Source: Straminergon stramineum (lineage: Eukaryota > Streptophyta > Bryopsida > Hypnales > Calliergonaceae). From it: 64,000 nucleotides of DNA. The position numbers and the translations under genes are program-made. The notes under the pieces are model-generated. The model was not told where the DNA came from and did not search any database. It saw only the letters and a program-made list of their open reading frames with translations. Of this stretch, positions 24,891 through 36,733 are shown one piece after another. Positions within the stretch are counted from its first letter, which is position 1, and each line of letters begins with the position of its first letter. Where the stretch lies: contig OY987263.1 of NCBI GenBank assembly GCA_963920665.1, positions 46,907,218 through 46,971,217 of the forward strand. Reading direction: 5' to 3'.

Positions 24891-26359
24891 TATCATACAT
24901 AATACTTCATGTATAATACATTGTATTTAGTAAATATGTCAATGGCTAAAAAACCATTTACTGAGAGTTCATTTACTTGAGTAGAGAAGGTATATATACA
25001 AGTGTGGTGGTAGGAAGAAGACAAACCATATGGGATATGTTAACCATAGGAGTTTTATTACAAGTTGAATTGCATACATGAACATTCTAATAAACGCTAT
25101 GATGTCTCAATTGATGTATTAAAAAACATTTGGATATTTGAGTTGATGTCGCAAAAAACATCTAGACGTTTCAATTGACATCTAAGTTGATGTCATAAAT
25201 GACATCAAAAAAATAGTATTAGAATTCTCAAACAGTATTGAAATGTGATGACATGGCATGCCACATCACTCAACTGCCACTTTAGCTTGTTATTTTTTTT
25301 CTTTTTTGCAAAAACATACTATGTGGTTGCCCTACCCCTATTTTTTTCTCATTTGGTCAATCTTTTACCTTAGCCCCAAGTAACTTCTAGATATTTATCC
25401 ATAGTTAAAATTTGAATCCTCATTGACATGACACTGTAATGTTTTTTAACATTGTAGAAAACATGACTAAGTTTTCTCCAATGTCTCACAATACATACTT
25501 GTTTTCACTAGCATGACATTTTTCTACTCACAACCACATGTTTGTTGGGACATCCACTACAATTTTAGCACCTAGTGCCTCTAAATCTCTAACGTCCTTT
25601 TGTCTGAAAAAACATGCTATGTTTTTGTTTGATGACACAAAAAACATGAGATTCTTCTAGTGTAAGTGGGTGATCAAGTCCTAGCCTTCCAAACTCCAAG
25701 CTTGCAAAGACCTTTGCCCTTGAAGACCCATGCCCTATAAGTCCCCAATCCCTTCAAAGACAACCATCCAAAAGACTTCAACCTTAGTCTTCAATTTCTA
25801 ATCTTATCAATAGAGCATCCATCCTCTCACATAGGGAATTTGACACCCCCCTCCCTTGCAATTGTGAACTTGCTTGGCAACCAAGACGCTACCTAACCCC
25901 TTTGTTGGAGAGTAGCTTGATCCCCAAATCATAGAGCAACACGTGCTACAAAAGCTTCTTTAAAAGTTTTTTTGGAGGGAAGGTACAATGGTTTTTCATT
26001 TGTTCCAAAAAAAAAAAGGGTTTTGAGTTCTATATCATTTGTATTTAACTTCTAAATGCTTTGATGTCCATTTTCTGGATGATGGACAAATTGAAATTCA
26101 AGTTTCATCTTCTTTGCTTCTTGGATGAAAGTTATCCCAATTTATGGAGATACATTATGAAGTTGTTGTCCTATCTAAGGGTTGGATTTGGTGTTACTGG
26201 AGTACAATATTTTTCTAAAATTACAAATGCACAAGTATGTGAAGTGGTTGACTAAGCCAAAATTGCATTAACTTCAGTTTAAAACTAAATTTGCCAAAAT
26301 GAGGTCATAGATTTAAAAAACACAAAACTTTCAAAAAATCACCATATGAAGAATACCTC
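24891..26359. other. Spacer of the large inverted repeat
   Basis: No gene is recognised. A CACTA-like end (inverted CACTAGAAGAATCTCATG) finishes at 25662, with no convincing partner in the spacer. Bases 26060-26359 belong to the dispersed repeat also found inverted at 11840-12125. The 64-codon ORF there is not conserved in the other copy. Confidence 0.4.
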
Positions 26360-27090
26360 TTTGAACCACTACATTGGTTCACCTTTTAGTAAATCAAAAA
26401 TATAAAAAATTTACTTAAATTTGCAAGTCCCAAAGTGTTAATACTCCAGATTGAGCCACAACCATCAATCCAGGAGTTTTCTACTAAATAGCTATGGGAA
26501 TTTCAAGAGGTTAGAGCGAGATGCTAGTAGATACAAACAAGAGAAAATTAAGGAAAATTCTAGGGAAAAAATAGGGATTTAAAACAAATAAATATGTTAA
26601 GCAAGATTTGGTAGAGTAACCAAATTAGGCTAACAGTAAAATGATGACAAAATGAAAACCAAAAATGCAAAACCAAAAGGAATACCAAAGACTAGAAGTA
26701 TCAAATGAAACTAGAAGTAAATTGAAGACTACAAAAATAATAAGAATATAAAATCCAAATGAATTTAGTGTAATTAAAACTATGACTAAAATACTAGTGT
26801 AGTGATAAAATACTAAAATAGGAGCTTTTCAATAATTTAAAGTATTTTTCAGTAATTTAGGTGTTTTACATAAAATTAGCGCATTTGCAATAATTTGACG
26901 CAATTTCTACAAATTTGGCGCATTTTGCACCAAATTAATGGATTACAATAAATTAGTGTTGAATGAAGATAGTTAGGAAAATTAGTCCATTAGGGAGTTT
27001 TCATATATGCAAAATTAGGGTTTGAAGCTCTCTCTCTCTCAATTTTCTCTCAACTTTTGGTGTTTTGAGGGAGCATGTATTTCGGGGGTT
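26360..27090 (-). repeat. Right arm of the large inverted repeat
   Basis: This is the inverted counterpart of 23405-24890 without the LTR insertion. It preserves the uninterrupted pre-insertion order, running from the segment complementary to GTGAACCA through TTTGCACCAAATTAATGG to AAAATTAGGGTTTGAAGCTCTCTCTCTC near 27010-27045. Divergence from the left arm is spread over the whole length. Confidence 0.75.
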
Positions 27091-27250
27091 GCCTCCCCTA
27101 AAGAGTTTTTAAGGGAGTTTTTATGCAATAGGAAATTTTATGCAAGGGAGTTTTTGACCCTTGCAATAGGAAATTTTATGCAAGTGGTTAGAAATGGATT
27201 GCGTCCCCTAGAGAGTTTTGAGGGAGCATGTATATGCTAGGGAGTTTTTA
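27060..27250 (+). repeat. Short local repeats
   Basis: GAGGGAGCATGTAT occurs at about 27068 and 27220, with AAGAGTTTT or GAGAGTTTT just upstream. The phrase GGGAGTTTTTATGCAATAGG and variants recur three times between them. They look like slippage duplications at the border of the inverted-repeat arm. The 72-codon ORF across them is a by-product of the repeats. Confidence 0.6.
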
Positions 27251-29043
27251 CCAATAGGAAATTTCCCATGTGCACAAATAGAGTTCTAAGATTTCCATAA
27301 TTTTCAAATTTTTATTTCTCAAAACAAAATCACTATGAATTTTTAGCTAAAGATTCTGTTCCACCCCATATTGGTCATACATACCTTCCTATTTCCAACC
27401 AAGGGTTGGTTTCAATATTGAGAGTGTTGTAGCCAATTATAATGCGCCACAACTACACCAAGAACTGTGCCAGCATTAATCATGTTAACTTAATCACCTT
27501 TTGATTGAAATTACTACACCTTACACTGCCATAATAGGGGAGTGATCAGGAATGGATTGCCTCCACTACACTATTCATGACAGTTCTACTGCTTGATTGT
27601 GGAAAAGCCGGCTCACAATTCGAGCCTCCTACCTTGTTCACCATTTTCTATTCTGCTGATCTGCTCACATATAAGATAAGCATTAGGAATTGGTGTCAAC
27701 GTGGGTCACGGTCCAGAATAGGAAATCAACCCTAGCAGCAGGCCCCCGTGACACCGGCATGAGTCGTCAGTACAGTAAGCTTCAGTTAGTCCAAATCTAC
27801 CTTACGCATGGGAACTTCACTTAATGGTAGACGTCGTCAGTTGATGGACTGTAAAAATGATTGCCCCCTACTTTTTGATGCATAAATTTTGGTGTTTCTT
27901 CACCTCTCCTGCAGTAGCGAATTTGGGGCCTGTGATTGCAAATGTGAACTCAGAATTTGCAAATTTCATCATGGGTGGCAAATAAAAAATTTCGGTGCTT
28001 TCTCCAGGGGTAAAATAGGGGGCAACAAGGGGGTGGGGGTGGGTGGTGGTTCAGTCCTCCCTGGCCCACTCTCTCCATACTAAGATATCTCCGTTTCTCT
28101 TCTGGATTTTTTTTTTGGTGGGTATGCTAAGGTAACCACACACGAAAGGAGCCAACGGGGACAAGAATGAGAGAAAGTGCAACCCCCCTTTTTATTCAAT
28201 CCAGGCCCAAATGATTGGGACCCAGCCCAAACTATGGCAGCCCATTCCAGGCCACATAACGTTGCGACGGGGAGGGCCGAACCGGGAACCAGCCTCGGCT
28301 ACCACCTTATCGTCAAAGACGGCGACGGACCTCCCCCGAGCCTGAATCGTCGACTGTTGCACGCGGACCCCCAACCCGAATCCGAAGCAAAATCTGGGAA
28401 AGGCTCGACACCAAGGGTAGAGGCTCGGCAGTCGCCTCCTTCCCTCTCGCTGTGCTTGCTTGGGTTCGGATGGGAGGCCGCTGGCTCTCTTCACGCTGTT
28501 TAAAACTTGCTTGCTGGGGCACAGAATTGCCTGGCTTCTTGTTCGTGTCAAAATTGAGGTACTCTGGCGTTTTGCCTTTCTCTGTTTTTCTGTGTTGCGC
28601 GTTCCAGAGTGGAGATTTTTGGATGTTTCTTGCGTTTTGAGGAGTTGCTGCGTTGTTTTAATGTGAATGTGCATTCCTTTTTGCTGTCTGCGCGCTGAGG
28701 TTGCGATCGGGTGCTGCGTCTCGGGGAGTTAGATTTTAGGAGCGGTGCTGAGCGACAGGAGGATAGTTTGTCTCGTATTGACTCCTTTTTGTCAGGACGA
28801 ACTTCTTCGTAGATTGTTGCTGTTCTTTTAGTTATTGTTTTGTGTGACAATTAGGAGCTTGTTTTGGAACTCAGACTGAAATTGATTTCGAAAGAGTAAA
28901 TATAACATGAAGCCTGATAAACGATCGGTCGGAACCTTTAATTTTTTTTTCATTATGTGACTAATTTTTCTGGATGTATCTCGCATAATGTGCACAGGTG
29001 AGAAGTTAGATCTGAGAAAGGGATTATTGGTAAGCTCGCAGCC
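27251..29043. promoter_or_regulatory. FBPase upstream and 5' leader region
   Basis: This interval separates the repeat block from the FBPase start codon. From about 28140 it becomes G+C-rich, as expected of a leader. Three RGCCCA motifs (the complement of the plant site II element TGGGCY) lie at 28204-28209, 28224-28229 and 28239-28244. A 5'-UTR intron is possible, from GAG|GTACTC near 28558 to TCGCAG just before the start codon, but this cannot be shown without transcripts. ORFs of up to 160 codons on both strands here are overlapping and unrecognised, and were not called. Confidence 0.4.
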
Positions 29044-32000
29044 ATGGATCACGCTGCCGATGCCATGAGGACGGACTTGATGACTATCACGCGATTCGTG
29101 CTCAATGAACAGAGCAGGTTCCCAGAGGCTCGTGGTGATCTCACAATTCTTCTCAACAATATCGTACTTGGCTGCAAGTTCGTATGTTCATCAGTTAGCA
29201 AGGTACACTCATCTATTTTGGAGACTTTGATTCCCAATTTCTGAGTATCCGCTCAGAATTTTGAGATCTTATCGGTTAAATTATACTGCATGGGCAACAA
29301 AGGAAAATAATTTTAAAGATTCTTTTGCATTCTTATCCCTGTCTGCTTCGCGAAATGGATGTAATCTGCTAAATTATTTTGAAGTTGAGATCTCGTGCTT
29401 TTGTCGTCATGATTGCATTGTCTTCACGAAATAGGTTTGGAAGTTGTCATACGCTCACTACAGAGCGTAGAGACACGTCGACTGGCTTGAGGACTTTGTA
29501 ATTGAAGCATGATATAATCATTCCTCACTTCAGCCGTCGTCACGTCAGTTTTTGTGAATTTCCGAATGCTCGATCTTTGATACTCTGGCAATTCATATCT
29601 CTTTCCTTGAAGTCTAACAAAGTCGTGTGGTGGTGCGCAGGCTGGATTGGCAAAATTGATTGGGTTGGCAGGAGAGACAAATGTGCAGGTAATTTCTGTG
29701 CAAATCGGACAGATTGAATTCTTAATAACTAGTCCTTTATGGTCACTGTTAAACTGCTCTGACGAAGAATCTGAACTTGAACCTGGTCTGGATGGAGGGA
29801 AGGCACATTTACAGGTAGAACCTCTCTTGGTGCAACCTCTCTTAGTGCATATATGCAATAAGAGAGTTGCAAAGAGTAGGTGGGCCTGTGCATGAATCAA
29901 GATGAAAAGCTACTTGAAAACTACTGTGGCCTCTCTAAATGCATAAACCTCTCTTAGTGCATAGTCCCGGCACCATGCACTAAGAGAGGTTCTACAGCCT
30001 TTAATTATTCTGGCTTGTTCCATTACAGGATGCCAGAGTAGCTGTCTAAGGCTGTCGTCAGAATACTAAATGTGCCTTCTGAATAGCTTATTCCATTATT
30101 TGAAATGAATTTTGGGTAGTTTTTCTGACGACAGCCCCAGACACTCTCAACTGCTGAGGCGGGGCTTGTGCAACAATTGATAGTGGATATTCCCAAAGGC
30201 CTCGTCGATGTGTGAGGAACTGCTTTGTTTTTTTTGGTTATTAAAAATGAGAATTGACGGTGAAATCCTGACAAAGCACTTTTAGGTCGCATGAAGGTTT
30301 CGGTGGCATTCTGGATACCGCATAGGGTTGTGCTAACCCTGTCATATTGACCTCGAAGATTGTTAATCTTGAGAGACAGAAAAAGTAAGATGAATTTGAC
30401 TTGGGAGTTGTGAATTGCAGGGGGAGGAGCAGAAAAAGCTTGATGTCTTGTCAAATGACGTCTTCATCAATGCTCTTGTGAGCAGTGGACGCACTGTAAG
30501 ACTTCAAACTACACTAATTCGACCAGTGGTTCACCCATTGTCCTATCTCCAGATCAGTGTGTTAGGCTACATTAATCTCTTAGAGCTCTTGACAAGGTAT
30601 GTGTAGGTAGCGGGTTAGGTGGTAGTCAATGCTGCCCCGAGGAGTCAGCAAGGTCTCTCAAAGTGATCCGTAATACCACATCTTCTTGATAAGGCGATGT
30701 TCTCAATTCGTCCTTACTATTAGGTGTTACATAAACGCATTGGGGTTTAGTCATCCCATTGACTTTCGTTGCCTTAAAAAATTCATCAGCACATAATTAT
30801 AGATAACTCATTTTGAAGAAGAATTTCATCATTTAGTTATCATTTTCTGATTTTAACTGTTTTTTCATCTTTTTCTGTTGCAATTTCCTTATGACTGCTT
30901 TGTTGCAGAATGTCCTTGTATCTGAAGAGAATGAAGACGCGATTTTTGTTGAGGCATCCAAGAGGGGAAGGTACTGCGTTGTGTTCGATCCACTGGATGG
31001 ATCCTCCAACATCGATTGCGGCGTCTCCATCGGAACGGTAAATTGTCATTAAAATTTCTCAGAATTTTTATTCATTCATATATTTTCATGCATACAGGAT
31101 CAGGCACTGATGAAAGTACCTTAGGCATGCTCCCCTATCTCTCGTCTGTAAGATTGGTGTGTTTCATTCTGAGGTGAAGGGATATAATTCCACTTAGCCG
31201 TTGCAATACACTAAACTCTTTAGACTGTTGGCTCATGGATGAACTAATAAGTTTGAATGTGGTAGAAGGTTAAGAAGACACGCACATCAGGTGCAGCTAA
31301 CAGAGCTAAGAATATTTTTGCGCCTGGCTCATTTATTACTTTATACACTTGTGCTTCAGATTTTTGGAATCTACATGCTCAAGGCGGGAGCCTCTGGCAA
31401 GGTTGAGGATGTTTTGCAGCCCGGCACTGCCATGCTTGCTGCAGGCTATTGTATGTATGGAAGCTCATGCACAGTAAGTATTTTAACTTCTGTCTTGTAA
31501 AAGGATCCAATTTTTGTCCATGTGTCTCAGGTCCTCGAAGTCACTTGGGGAGTGGGTTTCCAGAGGATTGTTCAGTGTGTAGTTCTATATGTTTCCAAGT
31601 CTCAACCAAGCATGCGAATTCCGTGGCTGTATATTTTCTCCCTTAATCGTGAATGTCGGATTTGCACCGCTTGTATAATTAAATTGATGGCCACCCACGG
31701 TCCCGTTAACAAAGTTTTTCTGTAGTTGGTCTTGAGTACAGGTGCAGGTGTCAATGGGTTTACCCTAGACCCTTCACTCGGAGAGTTCATTTTGACGCAC
31801 CCGGACATCAAGGTATTGACTCTTTGCTGGCTATGTATGATACCCTACTTCCTACCTTGCATAAAGAAATTTTTCCATATCAAGTAGTCTGTAATGATGA
31901 AGCGAATGATCTTCTGTAATTCCTTGTCCCTTTTCTATAGCCCAATATGCAAGAGCTAATCTCCTCTTCTCATGGCTATGAAGATAATTTTAAGCTAATC

Positions 32001-33092
32001 ATGTCCATAAATTCCTTGGAATTCGAGGGCAGCTACATCACTATCCTGCGCTTCATTTCAGCAGCTTCCTAAATTTAATGGGTTTTTTTTCTGCTATGGC
32101 AGATTCCTAAGAAGGGAAAAATCTACTCCGTAAATGAAGGAAATGCCAAACATTGGGATCGACCTACAACAAAGTACGTTGAGAGTGCAAAGTTTCCGAA
32201 GGATGGGGCTTCTCCCAAGTCTCTGCGATACATTGGAAGGTACTCTTTAACTCTCTGATAGTGCTAAATTTCACGACCAGCAATTGCAATGAAGAATGCA
32301 AACTCGTACGTATCTGGGGATTGAAGATTCTTTTTATTACATTGAGTTGTGGTGTGTAATGATAAGATACCGCATTCCTGTTTTTGATTCTTTGGTTGTG
32401 GGTTCATTTTCCCAGTATGGTAGCAGACGTCCACAGAACTCTTCTATATGGTGGTATCTTTTTGTACCCTGGTGATCAGAAGAGTCCCAAGGGCAAGCTC
32501 AGGTACTAATCTCTCGTTCATCTCTTTTGCTGTTTACCTGTTTACTTTCTCAAGTAAGACATTATTACCAGTCATTGGCTTGTAGCCATACTGCTTGCGC
32601 TTTTCACTTTCGAAAGGTAATCACGTTCAGTCTTTTACAGCAATGTTATCAAACAGCGTATTGATATTGTAATACAGGGTTCTATACGAGGTTTTCCCCA
32701 TGTCTTTTTTGATGGAGCAAGCTGGAGGCCAAGCTTTCACTGGCAAGATACGAGTAAGTGCTTGACTTTTTAAAAGTCCGTGCCTCGAGTGTATCTCAAT
32801 TTTTCCAGTTATCCATTCCTGATATTATCTATAAGAACAAGGATTTTGTATGAGTTAACAAAGGCCCATTCTACAGGATAATTTTCCAGAGATGAACAGT
32901 CCTGTTGAAAGATGTTATTATTCGTATGTGAAATTGCTTCAATGAGACTCGTATTTCGAACTGATTATTCCGGTCCTTCTTCAGGCTCTTGAACTGGTCC
33001 CAGAGCACATCCACGACAGATCACCCATTTTCTTGGGAAGCTATGACGATGTTGAGGAGATCAAGGCTTTGTATGCCGCTGAATCGGCCTAG
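29044..33092 (+). CDS. CYFBP: Cytosolic fructose-1,6-bisphosphatase, 10 exons, 339 aa
   Basis: Hydrolyses fructose 1,6-bisphosphate to fructose 6-phosphate (EC 3.1.3.11), the committed step of sucrose synthesis and gluconeogenesis in the cytosol. Exons: 29044-29202, 29641-29688, 30421-30495, 30909-31037, 31360-31473, 31726-31812, 32103-32239, 32416-32502, 32678-32753, 32985-33092; all introns are GT-AG and frames join without a stop. Length matches the family (about 340). Metal-binding SEENE (99-103) and DPLDGSSN (121-128), TLLYGG and the signature region beginning GKLRVLYE (276-283) are intact. There is no transit peptide and no cysteine-rich redox loop of the plastid isoform. The start [18 protein letters not shown] is the usual cytosolic N-terminus. 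Intron 2 (732 bp) carries two small hairpin elements. Assignment is firm. Confidence 0.97.
29815..29995. mobile_element. MITE-like hairpin element in FBPase intron 2
   Basis: The ends are GTAGAACCTCTCTTGGTGCA and, inverted, GTAGAACCTCTCTTAGTGCA. ACCTCTCTTAGTGCAT occurs again internally in both orientations, so the DNA folds into nested hairpins (the tightest at about 29946-29992). Length is 181 bp. No clean target duplication could be fixed. It lies wholly inside the intron and does not disturb the splice sites. Confidence 0.65.
30050..30136. repeat. Second small hairpin in FBPase intron 2
   Basis: GGCTGTCGTCAGAA at 30050 is repeated inverted as TTCTGACGACAGCC ending at 30136, with partial pairing inside. 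At 87 bp it is either a tiny MITE or a fold-back remnant. It lies 55 bases after the first hairpin. Confidence 0.6.
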
Positions 33093-34027
33093 TTGAATTC
33101 GAAGATGGCATGGCAGTATACCACCCAGCTGAGAGATAGCTCTCCACTTTTTCAAAACCTTGTAGAAATTTGGCTCTAAAGAGTAGGTTTTTCCCTCTTT
33201 GAGAGAACTTGTTAGTCTTGATAATTTTTGTAAATGTATTTGTTCATGTGCGGTTTTTTTGCCTATCATGAATGTGGGCGTGTAAACTCTCCCACTACAC
33301 GCGCCTGTTTTCAAACGTAAAAACTTTGAATATATGATTTATTGCTACAAAGGAAGTAACGCTATGATATGAGACTTTGATGCCTGGTACCTGAAGGGTA
33401 CGAAGTCGCTCAAATGCTTGTAACTGAAGAGTTGCCCAAATCGTGTCAGACGGAGTCCAAGGTACGTCCGATTCTTCAAATGGTACTTGTATTGTTCACA
33501 ATCGGCTCAGTCGTGAGTTACCTTAGTTCTATCAAAACCCTGAACCTAAAATCTAGTTTTTATGTGTGCTCTTCGTTAAAAACTCGTTACAATATGGGAA
33601 CTTGCAGTAGATGTTATAATTCTGATTCAATGTCTTTTTTCCCATATAGGTTTGGTAAGTTGCTCAAGACCAATCCTATGTAGTTGCCCTCCACCTGTCT
33701 ACTGCCTACTTTATGTCATATTTGTAAATGAGGAGGCTTACGCCACAACAGAGAGCCCTTGTGGGTGCGAAACCAATGGTCACAAAACTGAGTCCTTTGC
33801 TATGAGGTTTTCAATCATCAGGCAATGCCATCGTTCTGAGTGGATAAAATCATCAGTTTTTTGTTGTTCTCAAACAATATATCCTTTAGTACCATTGTAA
33901 ACATCCTCATATTGCCTGCTAAAAGAGTCAGTTATGGACTTCTCTATCTATGCATATTCAAAACCTAGTCCACTTGCCTCTTGCGTGCACAACAACTTGC
34001 ATTTGGCGTGGCATGGTTTCATATAGC
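33093..34027. other. FBPase 3' flank, no further gene
   Basis: The 3' flank runs to about 33360 and is followed by DNA without recognised coding content. The ORFs of 89, 97 and 82 codons overlap one another in different frames and match no family. Confidence 0.4.
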
Positions 34028-34530
34028 TTACTTACTACACTCCTCGGTAGTGAAAGATTTGTAAATTTCAATTACACGCGTCCATAAATCCAACAAACCT
34101 TTTGGAGCAAACAGATGGCAGTGGAGCTTGCGTTTCATCATTGCGCAAAGATGTTTGATAGGATCAAGGTTGGGAGACCACTTCAAAAGACCAAACAATT
34201 GCATTAACATCCACTCTTTCACACACTTTGTTGTATGCTTTGGACCATTATCATATTGAAATATAACCCTTGTTGGATTCAAGGGGAATTTTGTAAGAGT
34301 ACAGTTCAAGTAGGTTTCCATGATTTCATGGTGAAAATATTGATTCATTATTTCTTCAATCTTACAAAACACATTTGGTCCAAATGTGGTCAAACATCCT
34401 CCAATCATTAAAGAACCTCCATTGTATTTTATATATATTTTTTTCAACTATTTGCTTAGTAAGAACTTTTCCCTTATCAATCCAACACCAAAATTGGTTA
34501 CTAGAACAAAAAATTACATATTTCAAAACC
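34028..34530 (-). pseudogene. Degenerate Tc1/mariner-type transposase
   Basis: Read on the - strand, a KYVIFCSSNQFW block (normally VIFSDESKF) is followed after a frameshift near 34440 by NGGSLMIGGCLT, then VIFQYDNGPKHT and LLKWSPNLDPIKHL with KRKL. That is the order and spacing of the DDE domain of Tc1/mariner transposases. The middle Asp (QYDN) is kept. The first catalytic Asp is lost (CSS instead of SDE), and the third acid in DLNPIEHLW is now Lys (DPIKHL). With the frameshift it cannot be active. The N-terminal DNA-binding region and terminal repeats could not be identified. Confidence 0.8.
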
Positions 34531-36733
34531 ATGGTTATAGGCCTAAAGTATGAATTGTAATAAAATATTCAATTTTAAGGATTTTTAATGTAGGATAGAA
34601 ACTAGATGTGATGAATTTGATTTCATTAGTTGGATTCAAATTCAAAAGAAATCGTTTTTTATGGCCAAGAGTCAAATCAAACAAAGAGCTTGAAGTTATC
34701 AAGGCAGTACACTATCATATAAGGTGATGCATGGCACAATTTGTAAAAAAAATGCAAGTCACCTATAATGACCTATTTCAGGCATAGCAACACAAAAGAG
34801 TAACTTCCCCTCCTTCCTTCCCCAAGAAAAGATTGATGAAAAATCATTGTTTAACAACTTCCAACAAGCTTCTATTGTCATCCAAATGTGAGGACTTGGA
34901 GTTTAGCCCTCAATTAGTTTTTGCGCCTCTACTAAAACAAAAGGGTTTCATGTTCTTTTATTAATGGGGTATTTACTCGAAAAAATGATTCAATTTAATC
35001 TAACCATGGTTGCCTCGGCAATGGCAATGACTTTTATACAATATGTAGAATACTCCAAAACCTCTATTTAGAACTGAAAAAAGATAATACTTCATGGATG
35101 CAAAATCGAATGTTGGATGGTTAGGAAGAGGTCCTAAAATTGACCAAGTTCTAAAAGCATCATATACTGGCAAGGTACATCTTGTTTTCTTTGATGCACC
35201 ATCAATGTACCAATAATGTACATCTAACAAGTTGGACAATAACCCTTGTGCTGCATCTTCAAAATTTTGTAACTAATTCCACAAAGGTTCCAAAAATCAT
35301 TAGATGAGATTAAAGTCCTGTCCAAGACCGTGACTTTTTGGACAATGGGGAACATGAGAACTTTGCCACATCAACTATTTGGCGTAGTCAAGAGATTGCC
35401 ATGTCAAATAATATTAATGAATTAATCAAAATTTTAATTTTTCACGATTTTTAAAAATATCTAATATTTTGACCAACAGATGTTGGTTCATAGCAAAGGG
35501 AACAACCTTGAAATAACCCTTTTATAGCCTCAAATCCCCTTTGATGATGAAACGATTTGGATAAAATGTTGATTCCCTTTTTCTTTTTATGAAAAATTTA
35601 TTGAAAAATATTTACAAGAAGTTTAGCTTCCCCTTGAAATGTGATCAATTCTTAAAAGAATGCTTTTGGGACCTCCTACGTTAACCTTATAAGGACATTT
35701 AAATGGTTTAATGAATGACTTCACTGTTGAATGTAGAAATGAAGTAGAATGCAATCTATTGGTCAACTAGTTGGAGAATTTTCCTAAAAACTTGATTTTC
35801 ACATTCAAAATAATTTCTTTAGCTTTTGAGAAAATCTAATAAAATAAAGCTTTTGAAGAGAAATTTCTCTCTCACTTGAAAATTTTGAAAAAATCCATAA
35901 ATATATCATTTTATTGAAGTTTGAAGTTGAAGATCTATGACTGTGTTTCTAATATATAGAGTAGCACATAACTATGATTAACACTATAATTTTCTATTAT
36001 ACAATGTACTTCTATGCTGAAATTTTCAGATTTTTGAGCTCGTTTTGTATTCTTTTGGTATGAATTTAAAGTGAAGGCACCCATTACTAATCATTGGCAA
36101 TCAATAGGGTGTCTCAAATTTAAGAGAGGTTGGGACACATTTCCGTTTTTCAAAAAATGACACATGTTCCTCATCTTGCGCACTATGCATGGCATGTCTA
36201 GGTACCAAAGTGCCATGACACATGTCCTTCACTTTCAATGATTCTAAGTGAGTGGTTTTGGAAGACTCTAGACATTGGACATGGGTCTACATCAAATTTT
36301 GGCTTTCAAAATGCATCGTAATGTCAGTTCAAGTGATAAATTTACCAAAGTTTTTGCAATCTCCATCATTCCTATCATTACACCTCTGAAAATATTTGCT
36401 TCACCTTGTAATACTCCAAATCATGTCCAAAATTCCTTATCTAATTAGTTATGGGTGCCTTCACCTTACTTCACTTTTGTTTCAAAAACTCATGATAATT
36501 TGAAAAAAAATTCAAAAATTTATGAAATGTAACATGTAATCTATACTACACATGTGATTTCATCTCTAAAAAATAAAATAAAGTATTTCAGTCATAAATT
36601 GCAACAAAGTGGAAGATATAGAGTAGATGGTTTTGAGGTTTGACTACATGACCATGCACTGTGTCCTTTAACCCTTGAAGGGCCTCAAAGCCCCTTGCGA
36701 CCATATAGTATATTAAGTATTGATGGTATTTAA
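34531..36733. other. AT-rich spacer, no gene recognised
   Basis: The stretch may include the lost 5' part of the Tc1/mariner element, but no further transposase motif was readable. A 79-codon - strand ORF at 35000-35239 matches nothing I recognise. A TTAACCCTTGAAGGG phrase at about 36668 resembles the termini of the TTAA family but has no partner. Confidence 0.35.

Noticed and set aside
21660..25662. A single 4-kb CACTA element from the end at 21660 to the end at 25662
   Set aside because: The termini match well, but the large inverted repeat has one arm inside and one outside this interval and the flanking triplets differ (TAG, TAA). Two independent CACTA-derived ends are more likely.
28192..28674. 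160-codon - strand ORF and 108-codon + strand ORF upstream of FBPase
   Set aside because: G+C-rich leader or promoter DNA open in several frames at once; no family similarity.
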